This document shows, piece after piece, positions 29,650-38,967 of a stretch of DNA of 64,000 nt. The stretch spans positions 124,001-188,000 of the forward strand of contig NZ_PUGE01000004.1 in NCBI RefSeq assembly GCF_002967075.1. The letters are read 5' to 3'. Positions within the stretch are counted from its first letter, which is position 1. Every line of letters starts with the position of its first letter. Under the pieces are notes generated by a model. The model searched no databases. It saw only the letters and a list, made by a program, of their open reading frames with translations, and was not told the DNA's origin. Source of the stretch: Corynebacterium sp. J010B-136 (GTDB lineage Bacteria; Actinomycetota; Actinomycetes; Mycobacteriales; Mycobacteriaceae). Made by a program: the position numbers and the translations under genes.

Positions 29650-31133
29650 TAGAGGTACTCCTGCAATCGAGGGCGAATACCCAGCCACACGGCAAAGAGC
29701 GCAAGGACCGTGAGCATCATGACGGCAGAGGCCACAAAGGTCATCGCGGCAAGACCTTCGGAGATATAAGCGCGCATGGTTTCGCGCGAATCGGCAATCA
29801 GCTTGGTCAAAGCGTTATCCAGCGAGTTAAAGGCGGAGGCAGCGGTGGCGTCTTCGCCGGGGTCGGGGTTGGCTGCGGTGGCAAGGTGCAGGGCATCGTC
29901 ATAGCGGCCAGAGCGCAGGGCGGAGACAAATTCCTCATGGGATACGCTCCAGGCATCAAGCGCTTCGCGCGCGGTGTTAATGGCCAGCTGGGTGCTGGTC
30001 AGGTCATCAGGTTCGGTGGAAGCCGGGGTGGTGGCTTCAAATTCGTCGAGGGCCTCGCGGATAGAGGATTCGACTTGCACGAAGGATACGGAGTCGTCTT
30101 CGGAATCGCGGCGCACCAAGGCCAAGGTTTCGGTCGTGCGGGCTTGCTGGGCGGCAATGCGCGAGGTGGTCAATGAGCTCCACGGGCTGGAGGCTTCTTC
30201 AAAGGCCTGGGAGCCCGCGGACCAGGTGGCGATATTGGCAATTGAGACCCAGAAAATAGCCAGGGTCATTAGCGAGGTGGCGGTGACAAACCCGCGGTTG
30301 AGGCGGCGGCGGGTAACGCGCCACAGCCACCATTGCGCCAGCAGCAGGAAGAATACGGCGGCGAAAAGGCCGGACAGTGGCACCCATTGTGGGGAGGTCA
30401 AGCTGCGTTGTTCATCGGCTACGCGCGAGGAGGTTATCGAGTACAGCCGGGAGGCAGCAGGCAGGATTTCTTCACGCATGATGGCCGAAGCATTAGACAT
30501 GTACGCCGCGGAAACGGCATTGGACATGCGGTGGTTGGCGCGTGCATTTTCGACCATGCCGGTATATACCGGTAATTCGCGCTGGATAAATTGCACAAGT
30601 TGCCGGATTTCATGGTCGGCGGTGCCAGCGCCTTGAACGGCTTGGGTGGCAGCTACAGCAGCACGGTCGATGGCCTCGTTGTACTTTTGCCTGCTTTGCG
30701 ATGATTCCACCCCGCCTTGCACAAAGCCTGTCGATGCCACAGTGTCCGCCAGTGACAGCGAAGTATAGAGATTATGCGCGGCATTGGCGGTGGGCTCAGT
30801 AATGGTGAGCAGCCGGTCGAGATCGTCTTGGCGCTCAGCGGAAGAATTCGACATGGATACACCGGCAGCGGCCAAAGCAACAGAAAGGGCGACGGTGATG
30901 GCGAACATGCGACCGGGGGTGGTCGTCATGAAATTCCAAATGCGCCGCAAAAGGCGCACGGGCCCTGAGAAGGTGGAGAGCGCGAATTGGGTGGCGGGAT
31001 TGAACACCGGATTTGAGGGTTCTGTGACCTCATCTAGCCAGTGGTCATGGGAGCCGGGATCGGTTGATTCAGGAGAGGGGAAATCCTCGTCTTTAAGCTG
31101 CACATCTCGCTGCGCATCCCGATGCCCGGTCAT
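29649..31133 (-). CDS. glnX: GlnX membrane signalling protein
   Basis: This is a 494-residue membrane protein with one segment near residues 76-95, a long extracytoplasmic helical region (about 96-250), two segments near 255-310, a second outer region and a last segment near 465-487. The cytoplasmic N-terminus is acidic. The layout and its place before glnH-pknG identify it as GlnX, thought to link ligand-bound GlnH to PknG across the membrane. There are no enzyme motifs. It reads divergently from the Nudix gene, with 118 bp between. Confidence 0.9.
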
Positions 31134-31251
31134 TGTTTAAGACTAACGCAATCAAAGTGTGATCTTCTACCCACTGACACGAAATGTTGTGAAAATTGGG
31201 GCTGATGTGATTCGCTTCGCGCGCGCAGATGCTCGAGTAGGATAAATAACT

Positions 31252-31767
31252 ATGGCTGGACGGGAAGCACTACACGCAAATGGTGACGGTTGGGCAGCAG
31301 GGCCCGGTGGGGTTCGCATGTGGGGACGCTATGGTGCTGCCGGGTTATTTCTTCTCGCGCGAAATAGTTCCGGGCCAGTGGTGTTGATGCAGCATCGCGC
31401 TGCGTGGACCAATTTCGGTGATACATGGGGCATTCCAGGAGGCGCGCGCGACCTTCACGAAAGTGCCGAAGAGGCAGCTGTGCGTGAAACCGTAGAAGAA
31501 TGCGCAATAGATCCAAATCACGTCTCGGTGGTGGGGGCGGAAGTAACCGCCGGTCCTTTTGAGGCGGTAGCGGACTTACCCGGCGGGTGGACTTATACCA
31601 CTGTTATTGCTCAAACCAGTGATGGGAATACGCTTGCTACCACGGCAAATGAAGAATCTAAGGAGCTGCGCTGGGTGCCAGTAGACCAGCTGGAAGAGTT
31701 GCAGCTCATTGCGCCGTTTCGGCAGGCACTGCCAAGGATTAGGCAGCTGATTGAACCCTTGATTTAA
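31252..31767 (+). CDS. Nudix hydrolase
   Basis: This is a 171-residue protein with a full Nudix box, GGARDLHESAEEAAVRETVEE (about residues 63-83), which carries the magnesium-binding glutamates. It is likely to hydrolyse a nucleoside diphosphate linked to another group; the substrate is not told by the sequence. The gene is divergent from glnX, as in other corynebacteria from memory. Confidence 0.9.
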   Translation: MAGREALHANGDGWAAGPGGVRMWGRYGAAGLFLLARNSSGPVVLMQHRAAWTNFGDTWGIPGGARDLHESAEEAAVRETVEECAIDPNHVSVVGAEVTAGPFEAVADLPGGWTYTTVIAQTSDGNTLATTANEESKELRWVPVDQLEELQLIAPFRQALPRIRQLIEPLI

Positions 31768-31807
31768 GGGGTAATCGGTGGGGTCAGCGGCCACACGAGA
31801 GGATTTT

Positions 31808-31828
31808 ATGGCAACGTTGTGTGCATGA
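31808..31828 (+). CDS. possible 6-codon coupling ORF before ABC ATPase
   Basis: ATG at 31808 follows AGAGGA by a good distance and encodes MATLCA, and its TGA overlaps the ATG of the ABC ATPase (ATGA at 31825-31828). The ATPase gene itself has no ribosome binding site at the right distance, so the short frame could couple its translation. Confidence 0.35.
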   Translation: MATLCA

Positions 31829-32769
31829 TTGAAGTTCAAGGATTGACGAAACAATATCGGTCAGTCCGTGCGGTTGATGACCTCTCTTTTGAAGTCAAGC
31901 CTGGGAAAGTAACTGGGTTTTTAGGTCCTAACGGCGCGGGCAAGTCCACTACCATGCGCATGATTGTCGGACTTGATGAGCCAACCGCAGGTAGCGCGCT
32001 CATTCACGGCACGCCTTATTCGAAGCTGAAGAACCCACTGCGCACCATCGGCTGTTTGCTCGACGCCAAGGCAGTACACCCGAACCGCTCGGCGGCGGCG
32101 CACTTAAAGTGGATGGCGCAATCCAATGGCATTGCCACCTCACGGGTGAAGGAAGTCTTAGAACTTGTGGGCCTAAGTGATGTGGCCAAGAAGAAAGCCG
32201 GCGGCTTTTCGCTCGGCATGGGCCAACGTTTGGGCCTTGCCAGCGCTTTGCTGGGCGACCCAGAGATTTTGATTCTGGATGAGCCAGTCAACGGCCTTGA
32301 CCCCGAAGGTATCCGCTGGGTGCGCTCTTTGGTGCGCGCGCTGGCGGCAGAAGGCCGCTCGGTTTTGATTTCCTCCCACTTGCTCTCAGAGATGGCCTTG
32401 ACCGCAGACCACCTGGTTGTCATCGGACGCGGAAAATTGATTGCGGACCAGCCAACTTATGAGTTCGTGAAAGAGCACTCGGCGTCCAATGTCTTGGTGC
32501 GAACCGATTTCGTGCCGGAATTTTCCCAAGCTTTGGAAAATGAGAACGTGGAATTTACTTCCACCCACGATGAAGAAGGCCGCGAGCAGCTGCTCATTCG
32601 CGATCAAACCACTGATTACGTGGGCAACCTCGCTTATTCGGTGGGCGTGCCGCTGACTGAGCTAACGCTCAAGCGCGCTTCGCTGGAAGACGCTTTTATG
32701 GATCTCACTAGCGATTCCGTGCAGTACCATGCTGAGGCTCTACCGGGAGAGGACTCCGATGCTTCTTAA
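31825..32769 (+). CDS. ABC transporter ATP-binding protein
   Basis: This is a 314-residue ATPase of the drug/antibiotic-export (CcmA/BcrA-like) type. Walker A GPNGAGKST is near residue 38, the signature region reads GFSLGMGQRLGLA, Walker B is ILILDEPVNGLDPEG and the H-loop is LISSHLLSEM. The C-terminal 90 residues are an extra domain typical of exporters paired with an ABC-2 permease. The start is the ATG at 31825 (MIEVQGLTK), whose translation may depend on a short upstream frame. It overlaps the permease gene by 11 bases, so the two work together. Confidence 0.92.
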   Translation: MIEVQGLTKQYRSVRAVDDLSFEVKPGKVTGFLGPNGAGKSTTMRMIVGLDEPTAGSALIHGTPYSKLKNPLRTIGCLLDAKAVHPNRSAAAHLKWMAQSNGIATSRVKEVLELVGLSDVAKKKAGGFSLGMGQRLGLASALLGDPEILILDEPVNGLDPEGIRWVRSLVRALAAEGRSVLISSHLLSEMALTADHLVVIGRGKLIADQPTYEFVKEHSASNVLVRTDFVPEFSQALENENVEFTSTHDEEGREQLLIRDQTTDYVGNLAYSVGVPLTELTLKRASLEDAFMDLTSDSVQYHAEALPGEDSDAS

Positions 32770-33523
32770 TACTTTTCGCTCAGAGCTGACCAAGTTATTT
32801 ACTACCCGCTCGGTGTGGTGGACAACCGGAGTATTCTTCTTCCTCGCCATCGGCTGGACTTTGTTGATGGTTCTTCCGGGCAACTCCCAGCCGGTGGAAG
32901 AGCAGATTCCTGTGCCACCTAATGCTTTAGTCACGGGTGTCTACAGCTTGGCTATGCCAGTGCTGCTCATCCAAGCCGTCATGGTCGTGACCACCGAATA
33001 CCGCTTCGGGGTCCAAACCAACACGTATATGGCGAATCAAAACCGCGCGATGGTCGCGATTGTGAAAGCCGTGATGTACGCGGCTATCGCCGCAATCCTC
33101 GTGGTTGTCGCTATTTTGGCAGTCCTGGTGCTGGCGAAGCTGTTGCTGGCTGGTGAGATGGGCGAGCAATTTGAGATCTTTGACGATTTCACCAAACGCG
33201 CGCTGTGGGTCTTCCCGCTGGGCATGCTCATGCTCGTTATCTTTAGCCAGGGCTTAGGCCTGATTATGCGCCAGACCACCGGTGCGGTGGCGCTGTCGCT
33301 GATTTTGTACTTAGGTATCGACGGCATGGTGACCATGATTCCGAAAATCGGCGAGGACATCGTGCACTACATGCCATTTTCCGCGCTCAACACGTGGATC
33401 ATGGATGGTGATGTTGCGGGTGCACCGTGGGATTCCGTGACCGGATCCGGACTGGTCTTTGCGGTCTGGGCGTTAGTAGCCTGGATTATCGGGCTAGTTT
33501 TGTTGGTCAAACGAGACGCATAG
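32759..33523 (+). CDS. ABC-2 type permease
   Basis: The 254-residue protein has six hydrophobic segments in the ABC-2 layout. It starts MLLNTFRSELTKLFTTRSVWW, where the cytoplasmic amphipathic helix before the first membrane segment is typical. With the ATPase just upstream it forms a two-gene exporter. The substrate is not known. Its stop is directly followed by the ATG of the MFS gene. Confidence 0.88.
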   Translation: MLLNTFRSELTKLFTTRSVWWTTGVFFFLAIGWTLLMVLPGNSQPVEEQIPVPPNALVTGVYSLAMPVLLIQAVMVVTTEYRFGVQTNTYMANQNRAMVAIVKAVMYAAIAAILVVVAILAVLVLAKLLLAGEMGEQFEIFDDFTKRALWVFPLGMLMLVIFSQGLGLIMRQTTGAVALSLILYLGIDGMVTMIPKIGEDIVHYMPFSALNTWIMDGDVAGAPWDSVTGSGLVFAVWALVAWIIGLVLLVKRDA

Positions 33524-34723
33524 ATGGCCGTTTCTTTACTTTTGGCATTGGCGCTGTTGTCCGCAACAGCGCCTTTTGCGACCGATATGTATCTTCCCAC
33601 CCTGCCAGCGGTGGGTGCAGAGTTCGGTGCCCCTGACTCGGTAGTGCAGCTGACCCTCTCAGGGTTCTTTGTCGGCATGGCGCTGGGGCAACTGCTGGTG
33701 GGCCCGATTTCAGATGTCATCGGCAGGCGCCGGCTGCTCATTGCCGGCGCGATTGTGGCGCTTTTAGCCTCCGCTATCGCAGCACTCTCGCCGAGTATCG
33801 CCATCTTTGTCGCCGCACGCTTTTTACAAGGCTTAGGCGGCGGGGCATGCGTGGTGCTTGCGCGCGCCATGGTGCCCGACCTGCTATCTGGGCGCGAAGC
33901 CGCCAAGACCTACTCGATGCTGATGGCTATCTTGGCAATTGCCCCCGCCGTCGCACCAATCGTCGGCGGCCTGCTGGCAGAGCCGATTGGCTGGCGCGGC
34001 ATCTACTGGGTGCTGACTGGCCTACACGGCGTGCAGCTACTAGTGGTCCTAAAAATCGTTCCCGAAACCGGTGGGCAAAGCCCCAGCGGCCAAAACCCCG
34101 ACGGGCATGGCCCTGTAAATCAGGCTTTCTTGGTGCGCGTGTTATCGAACTACGCCACCGTGCTCAAAAGCCCGCGCTTTTGGGGATTTCTTACCGCGAT
34201 GGCCTTCGCCTTCGCTTCCATGTTTTGCTACATCGCAGCATCGTCGTTTGTCTTCCAGCAGGAATTTGGGCTCAGCCCGCGCGGCTATGCCGCAGTCTTT
34301 GCGCTCAATGCCTTGGGCATGTGCGTGGGAAGTTTTGTGAACTCACGGTGCATCGACAAGCTAGGCACCAAGAAAGTCATGCTGGGCGGGCTGTGCCTGG
34401 CGCTCTTGGGCAATGTGCTGCTGCTGATTGCGGTCCTATCCGGCGCCGGACTGGTCTGGATTATTCTTGCGCTGCTGCTGTGCATTTCGCCCAACGGCGT
34501 CATCATGGGCAATTCCACGGCGATGGCAACTGGGCTCATGCGCACGCGCGCCGGCTCGGTCACTGCGATTATGGGCTTTGGGCAATCAGTGCTCGCTGCA
34601 GTCGTTGGTCCGCTGATGGGCCTAGGCGGAAATACCGCCGTGGTGATGTCCCTGGGTATGTCAGCGTGCATCGCGATTGCAGCGGCTGGCGCTGTGCTGG
34701 CAACTCGCGGTTTCACGGATTAG
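33524..34723 (+). CDS. Bcr/CflA family MFS drug-resistance transporter
   Basis: This is a 399-residue protein with twelve predicted membrane segments. Motif A-like GPISDVIGRRRLLIAG lies in the loop between segments 2 and 3, and FATDMYLPTLPAVGAEF in the first segment is a hallmark of the Bcr/CflA subfamily. The family expels drugs and other small compounds by proton antiport. It starts at the base after the permease stop, so it is probably in the same operon as the ABC exporter. Confidence 0.92.
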   Translation: MAVSLLLALALLSATAPFATDMYLPTLPAVGAEFGAPDSVVQLTLSGFFVGMALGQLLVGPISDVIGRRRLLIAGAIVALLASAIAALSPSIAIFVAARFLQGLGGGACVVLARAMVPDLLSGREAAKTYSMLMAILAIAPAVAPIVGGLLAEPIGWRGIYWVLTGLHGVQLLVVLKIVPETGGQSPSGQNPDGHGPVNQAFLVRVLSNYATVLKSPRFWGFLTAMAFAFASMFCYIAASSFVFQQEFGLSPRGYAAVFALNALGMCVGSFVNSRCIDKLGTKKVMLGGLCLALLGNVLLLIAVLSGAGLVWIILALLLCISPNGVIMGNSTAMATGLMRTRAGSVTAIMGFGQSVLAAVVGPLMGLGGNTAVVMSLGMSACIAIAAAGAVLATRGFTD

Positions 34724-34750
34724 TCGCTGCACGCTGCTAATCCGTAAAAA

Positions 34751-36253
34751 CTATTGCAGAGCCGACGACAGGCGCATGACATTGTCGATATAACGGCGTG
34801 CGAAACTGCGCTTATTCCACTCTTCCAAGGTCAATTCATGCGAGACCGCGCGGTAATTGGCGGCGAGCTCATTAAACTCCGTAATCAAATCACCCTGAGC
34901 AACCAACATGGTGGATTCATAATTGAGGCCGAAAGAACGCATGTCCAGGTTGGAAGAGCCAAACGCTGCCAGCGGATGCGACTTCAGGCGCAGGCCATCG
35001 TGGGTTTCTTCGGGGTCGGCGCGGCCGGCATCGGGGTCGGCGAGCACGAACTTCGAATGCAGCACAAAAGGCTCGGGGAATTGATAAATGTGCACGCCGG
35101 CTTCAAGCAGCGTTTGGTAGTACGAGGATTGCGAGTGGTCGACGACGAATTGGTCAGCGCGCCGGGATACATATAGCTCAACGCGGACGTCGCGGTAGGC
35201 AGCGGTGGTCACGGCATCGAGGAGTGCTTCATCGGGCACGAAATACGGCGAGCAGATAATCAACCGGCTCTTGGCGTGGTGGATGAGCGAGGTAAACATC
35301 CGTAGGTTCGGCTCGGTGGTATAGCCCGGGCCGGAAGGAATCAGCTGCAGATAGTTGGAATCGGGGGTTTCGCCTAGGTCCTCGAGCTCAGTGAGCATTT
35401 CGATGTACTCGCCCGACTCGGTGTACCAGTCCACAGCGAAGACCGACTGCAAAGAAACCACGATGGGACCCGTGAGCTCCACCATGTAATCAATCCAGGC
35501 GCGGTCTTTGGTCTTATACGCACGTTTGATGAGATTGAGCGAGCCGATGAAACCGCGGTTGCCGTCGATGATGACCAGCTTGCGGTGATTGCGCAGATCG
35601 GGGCGGCGGAAGCGGAATTTATGCAGCTGGATGGGCAGCATAAGCCGCCAGTCGACGTCGATGGCGCTGAGCCTTTTCCCAAGCGTGCGATAGCCCTTGT
35701 ACTTGAAACTGCCAATCTGGTCGAAGAGGAATTTTACTTCCACCCCGCGCTGGCGGGCACGTGCGAGTGCTTGGAAAAAGGGGTCGGTCTCTTCGTCCCA
35801 GCTGGTGATGTAGATTTCGACATAGACATAGCGCTCTGCCTTGTCGATGGCATCGGCCATGGCCTGGATGCATTTTTTATAGTCAGCGTGTATGCCGATG
35901 TTGTGGCCAACGACCGCAGGAAAGCCCGTCAGGTGGCGGTTGAGCTTGATGATGGATTCGACTTCAGGCTGGATAATCTCAAAAGGATGGTCTGGCACGT
36001 CTTTGTGCGCGTCATCGATGGCGTCATCTGCCTGTTGCTGAATGCGGTGACGGCGCCGATTGATCTGCGGAGAACCCATGAGCAAAAACAGCGGCAGACC
36101 GATGAAAGGTAGCAGCAAAATAGCCAGCAGCCACGCCGTGGAAGAAGAAGGACGGCGGCCTTCAGGAACGAATCCGACAGCAAAGATTTTGATGGCGTAA
36201 TCCAAAATGAAAAACGCCGCCTGCCAGAAACTTAAATCCAGGGATAAGCTCAT
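34751..36253 (-). CDS. cls: cardiolipin synthase
   Basis: This is a 500-residue membrane enzyme of the phospholipase D superfamily that joins two phosphatidylglycerols (or PG and CDP-DAG) to make cardiolipin. Two N-terminal hydrophobic segments (about 8-55) are followed by two PLD motifs: HRKLVIIDGNRGFIGSLN near residue 222 and HSKFVLADPD near 400, the latter followed by GSSNLDMRSF. It is the last gene of a tight def-GNAT-xth-cls run, nine bases after xth. The gap at 34724-34750 holds an ACGGATTAG/CTAATCCGT inverted repeat without a T-run. Confidence 0.93.
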   Translation of the reverse strand: MSLSLDLSFWQAAFFILDYAIKIFAVGFVPEGRRPSSSTAWLLAILLLPFIGLPLFLLMGSPQINRRRHRIQQQADDAIDDAHKDVPDHPFEIIQPEVESIIKLNRHLTGFPAVVGHNIGIHADYKKCIQAMADAIDKAERYVYVEIYITSWDEETDPFFQALARARQRGVEVKFLFDQIGSFKYKGYRTLGKRLSAIDVDWRLMLPIQLHKFRFRRPDLRNHRKLVIIDGNRGFIGSLNLIKRAYKTKDRAWIDYMVELTGPIVVSLQSVFAVDWYTESGEYIEMLTELEDLGETPDSNYLQLIPSGPGYTTEPNLRMFTSLIHHAKSRLIICSPYFVPDEALLDAVTTAAYRDVRVELYVSRRADQFVVDHSQSSYYQTLLEAGVHIYQFPEPFVLHSKFVLADPDAGRADPEETHDGLRLKSHPLAAFGSSNLDMRSFGLNYESTMLVAQGDLITEFNELAANYRAVSHELTLEEWNKRSFARRYIDNVMRLSSALQ

Positions 36254-36262
36254 GAAAAGGTA

Positions 36263-37072
36263 CTAACGAACGGAATCGAAATCGGGAAGGTCATAATCTG
36301 CCCACAACAATACGTGGTCAGAGCTGCCTTTCTCAGCACGCTCATTTTTATCCAGGCCCGCGCCCGTGACTTTTTCCGCAAGTGAGGCAGAAGCCATCTG
36401 GAAATCGATGCGCATGCCTTCGTCTTTTTGAAAGCGCATCGACTTGTAGTCGTAGTAGGTCCAGCGGTCTTTTTCCGTAAAGCGGCGGGTGACTTCTTCC
36501 AGACCTGCTTCTTCTAAGCGCTGAAAAGCAGCACGCTCAGGTTCGGTGACGTGTGTCTTGCCGCGAAATAGCTCTAGGTCCCACACGTCTTCATTGCGCG
36601 GCGCGATATTAAAGTCACCGGTGAGCAGCAGCTTCTCGCGCTTTTTGCCCTCGGCATAGCGCGCCAAGCCGTAGAGGAAATCTAACTTATAGTCATAGTG
36701 GCGCTGAGTGATTTCACGACCATTAGGAACATACAGCGACCAGATTTCGACATTGCGAATCACCGCACCCAAAGCACGCGCTTCAGGGGCCTGTTCTTTT
36801 TCCTCATCATTGTGATAGCCCGGCTGGCCCGGAAAACCGGTGATGACCTCGGTAGGTTCTTCACGGCTGACAATCGCCACCCCATTCCACTGGTTCAAAC
36901 CGTGGAACACGACATGGTAGCCGGCGTCTTCAAATAGGGCCCGGGGAAATTTATCGTCAGCGACTTTGGTTTCTTGCAGACACAACACGTCGATGTCGTG
37001 TTTGTCCATCAAGTTCAATGCTCGCTCACCGCGAGTGCGTACCGAGTTAATATTCCACGTGGCTATCCGCAT
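36263..37072 (-). CDS. xth: exodeoxyribonuclease III (AP endonuclease)
   Basis: This is a 269-residue DNA repair nuclease that cuts at abasic sites and trims 3' ends. It has the five motifs of the exonuclease III family: ATWNINSVRTR (4-14), LCLQETKVADDKFP (about 31-44), SLYVPNGRE, LLTGDFNIAPRNEDVW (about 150-165), RIDFQMAS and the catalytic SSDHVLLWADY near the end. It sits three bases after the GNAT gene, with cls nine bases downstream. Confidence 0.95.
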   Translation of the reverse strand: MRIATWNINSVRTRGERALNLMDKHDIDVLCLQETKVADDKFPRALFEDAGYHVVFHGLNQWNGVAIVSREEPTEVITGFPGQPGYHNDEEKEQAPEARALGAVIRNVEIWSLYVPNGREITQRHYDYKLDFLYGLARYAEGKKREKLLLTGDFNIAPRNEDVWDLELFRGKTHVTEPERAAFQRLEEAGLEEVTRRFTEKDRWTYYDYKSMRFQKDEGMRIDFQMASASLAEKVTGAGLDKNERAEKGSSDHVLLWADYDLPDFDSVR

Positions 37073-37075
37073 GAT

Positions 37076-38044
37076 TTATAGGTTACCTGGAATAACTTCG
37101 ATATAGCGATGCCGGTGGTGCTCTAGCATCCCCAACTTCTCATACAGCGCCACCGCAGCGTCATTTCCTACGCTGACTTGCAGGTAGCACTTCTTAGCGC
37201 CCTCGGCAGCACCCCAGGCCATGGCAGCGGCAACCAAACGCGCGGCCAAGCGCTGACGACGTGCAGATTCGCTGACTTTCACACATGCAATGCCCAACCA
37301 CTTGGTGCCGTCTTCGGACTTCGTGATGGTCGCGCGCAGCACTGCGCCGGCAGTCGCGGTGAAAAAGGCGAGGGGGGCATCGATAAGCGATGCATCTGTG
37401 AGATCAGTGCCGCCGTGATCAGTAATCTCCAGCCAGGCGGGGGTGGGCTCGGGAGAAATATCAACCTCGAGGGTGTCGTCGAGGTAGGGCTGGATATCGC
37501 TTAAATCATCCAGCGTGCGGGTCATGACGATCTTTTCCACATCGATATGCTCGTGCGGAAGCTTCAGCGCCGAATTGCCGATGCGCTCTGGCACCAACAA
37601 CACGCACGGCAAATTATGGCTTGCGTAAAACGCCATGAGTTCTGCAATCGGCGCGGGCTCGAAACCGGCCGAAGGACCCAGCGGGACCGCAGAATTGGTG
37701 CGCTTGGTGATGCCATCGCCGGCGCGCATAAGCCACTGGCCATTGCTCGTCCACTGAGTGGCGTGCCCAAGATAGGACTTAGCCGAGGCGACTTCGACAT
37801 GGCGAATATCTGAATTACGCACCGTGCGCGGCGACAGCTTTTTCACGACATAAAGCTCTTCTGCCGGGATGACTACCTCCGGCAGCGCAGAAGGAAACCC
37901 ACCGACCATCTGCGGCCGGATAGTCAGTGGCTCGACTGCCACGACATGGCCGATGACATCGCTGTGCCCACCGCCTTTGAATTTGCGGCGTGCGACCACG
38001 CGGTCATCAACGCGGACGGGATCGGAGCGAAATGCCTTAGCCAT
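37076..38044 (-). CDS. GNAT family N-acetyltransferase with N-terminal SH3-like domain
   Basis: This is a 322-residue protein. Residues 10-75 look like a small beta-rich (SH3-like) domain (DDRVVARRKFKGGGHSDVIG). A linker follows, and the last 130 residues hold the acetyl-CoA-binding GNAT fold (LGIACVKVSESARRQRLAARL and GAKKCYLQVSVGNDAAVALYEKLGM). The substrate is not known. The gene lies 18 bp after def and 3 bp before xth; co-expression with def suggests a role in N-terminal protein processing, but this is only an inference. Confidence 0.85.
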   Translation of the reverse strand: MAKAFRSDPVRVDDRVVARRKFKGGGHSDVIGHVVAVEPLTIRPQMVGGFPSALPEVVIPAEELYVVKKLSPRTVRNSDIRHVEVASAKSYLGHATQWTSNGQWLMRAGDGITKRTNSAVPLGPSAGFEPAPIAELMAFYASHNLPCVLLVPERIGNSALKLPHEHIDVEKIVMTRTLDDLSDIQPYLDDTLEVDISPEPTPAWLEITDHGGTDLTDASLIDAPLAFFTATAGAVLRATITKSEDGTKWLGIACVKVSESARRQRLAARLVAAAMAWGAAEGAKKCYLQVSVGNDAAVALYEKLGMLEHHRHRYIEVIPGNL

Positions 38045-38062
38045 AATTTAAAAGTGCCGTCT

Positions 38063-38653
38063 TTACTCGTCGTCGTGTCCAAATGGGTCAATATCTTCAC
38101 CAGGCATCCAGGTTAAGCCGGCAACATTCCAGCCATTAGCCTTAATAGCCTTCTTGGCGGCGCGCTTATTACGGCCAATGAGAGTATCGGTGTACACAAA
38201 GCCATCGAGGTGGCCAACTTCGTGCTGCAGACAGCGCGCGAAAAAGCCGGTGCCTTCAACCTCAACCTCTTCGCCCTTTTCATTCAGGCCCGTAACCTTG
38301 GCCCAGTCGGCGCGACCGGTTGGAAAACCTTCGCCCGGCACAGACAGGCAGCCTTCGTCGTCAGAGCCGTCATCGGCAGGCATGGTCTCTGGAATCTCAG
38401 AAGTTTCCAGCACCGGGTTGATAACGCAGCCCTTGTGCATGTGGCCGTCATCATCGGGGCAGTCATACACAAAAAGACGCTTGGCGATGCCAACCTGATT
38501 TGCCGCCAGTCCCACGCCGTGGGCAGCAGCCATGGTTTCATACATGTCTGCGATAAGTGTTTGTAATTCGGGGGAATCGATCGGCTCCGTGACCGGTTCA
38601 GTGGGATTATGAAGGACAGGGTCGCCGTGGATCACAATTGCGCGGATAGTCAT
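38063..38653 (-). CDS. def: peptide deformylase
   Basis: This is a 196-residue metalloenzyme that removes the formyl group from new proteins. The three motifs are [10 protein letters not shown] (about 46-55), EGCLSVPGE with the metal-binding Cys, and QHEVGHLDG with the HExxH metal site. I start at ATG 38653 ([16 protein letters not shown]), which fits the family; the frame opens 18 bases earlier. The start lies only 16 bp from the divergent DUF3263 start and seems to be leaderless. Confidence 0.95.
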   Translation of the reverse strand: MTIRAIVIHGDPVLHNPTEPVTEPIDSPELQTLIADMYETMAAAHGVGLAANQVGIAKRLFVYDCPDDDGHMHKGCVINPVLETSEIPETMPADDGSDDEGCLSVPGEGFPTGRADWAKVTGLNEKGEEVEVEGTGFFARCLQHEVGHLDGFVYTDTLIGRNKRAAKKAIKANGWNVAGLTWMPGEDIDPFGHDDE

Positions 38654-38669
38654 GGAATACAGTTTAAGC
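38654..38669. promoter_or_regulatory. overlapping divergent promoters of def and DUF3263 gene
   Basis: Only 16 bp separate the two ATGs. TACAGT at 38658-38663 (plus) and TAAACT at 38667-38662 (minus) are -10-like boxes on opposite strands that overlap, each ending six to eight bases before its ATG. This fits two leaderless mRNAs. Confidence 0.5.
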
Positions 38670-38957
38670 ATGACTAGCGCCAGCGACAGTAACGGGCATG
38701 AAGAATTAAGCCCCTTTGATCAGCAAATTTTGGATTTTGAGGCCCACGCGCCCAAAGCCATTGCGTTGAAAGAAAAAGCGATTCGCGCTGAGCTGGATAT
38801 TTCGCCTGTGCGTTACCATCAGCGCCTCAACGTAATTGTGGAGCTGCCAGCGGCCTTGGCCTATAACCCGGTGTTGGTCAAAAGGCTGCTTAGAAAACGT
38901 GGAGAACGCGAAGAAATTCGGCGTGCCGCGCACGAAAACCCATCCTCCGACAACTAG
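38670..38957 (+). CDS. DUF3263 family protein
   Basis: This is a 95-residue actinobacterial protein with a helix-rich core ([27 protein letters not shown] then [17 protein letters not shown]). The helix-turn-helix-like pattern of the second half matches DUF3263, whose function is unknown. The C-terminus is basic. The ATG at 38670 seems leaderless. The LytR_C gene follows 10 bp later, a pairing common in actinobacteria from memory. Confidence 0.85.
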   Translation: MTSASDSNGHEELSPFDQQILDFEAHAPKAIALKEKAIRAELDISPVRYHQRLNVIVELPAALAYNPVLVKRLLRKRGEREEIRRAAHENPSSDN

Positions 38958-38967
38958 TGTTACTGGT

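Noticed and set aside
34715..34745. ACGGATTAG/CTAATCCGT repeat as a terminator between the MFS and cls genes
   Set aside because: The 13-base loop and lack of a T-run on either strand make it weak, so it is not listed as a feature.
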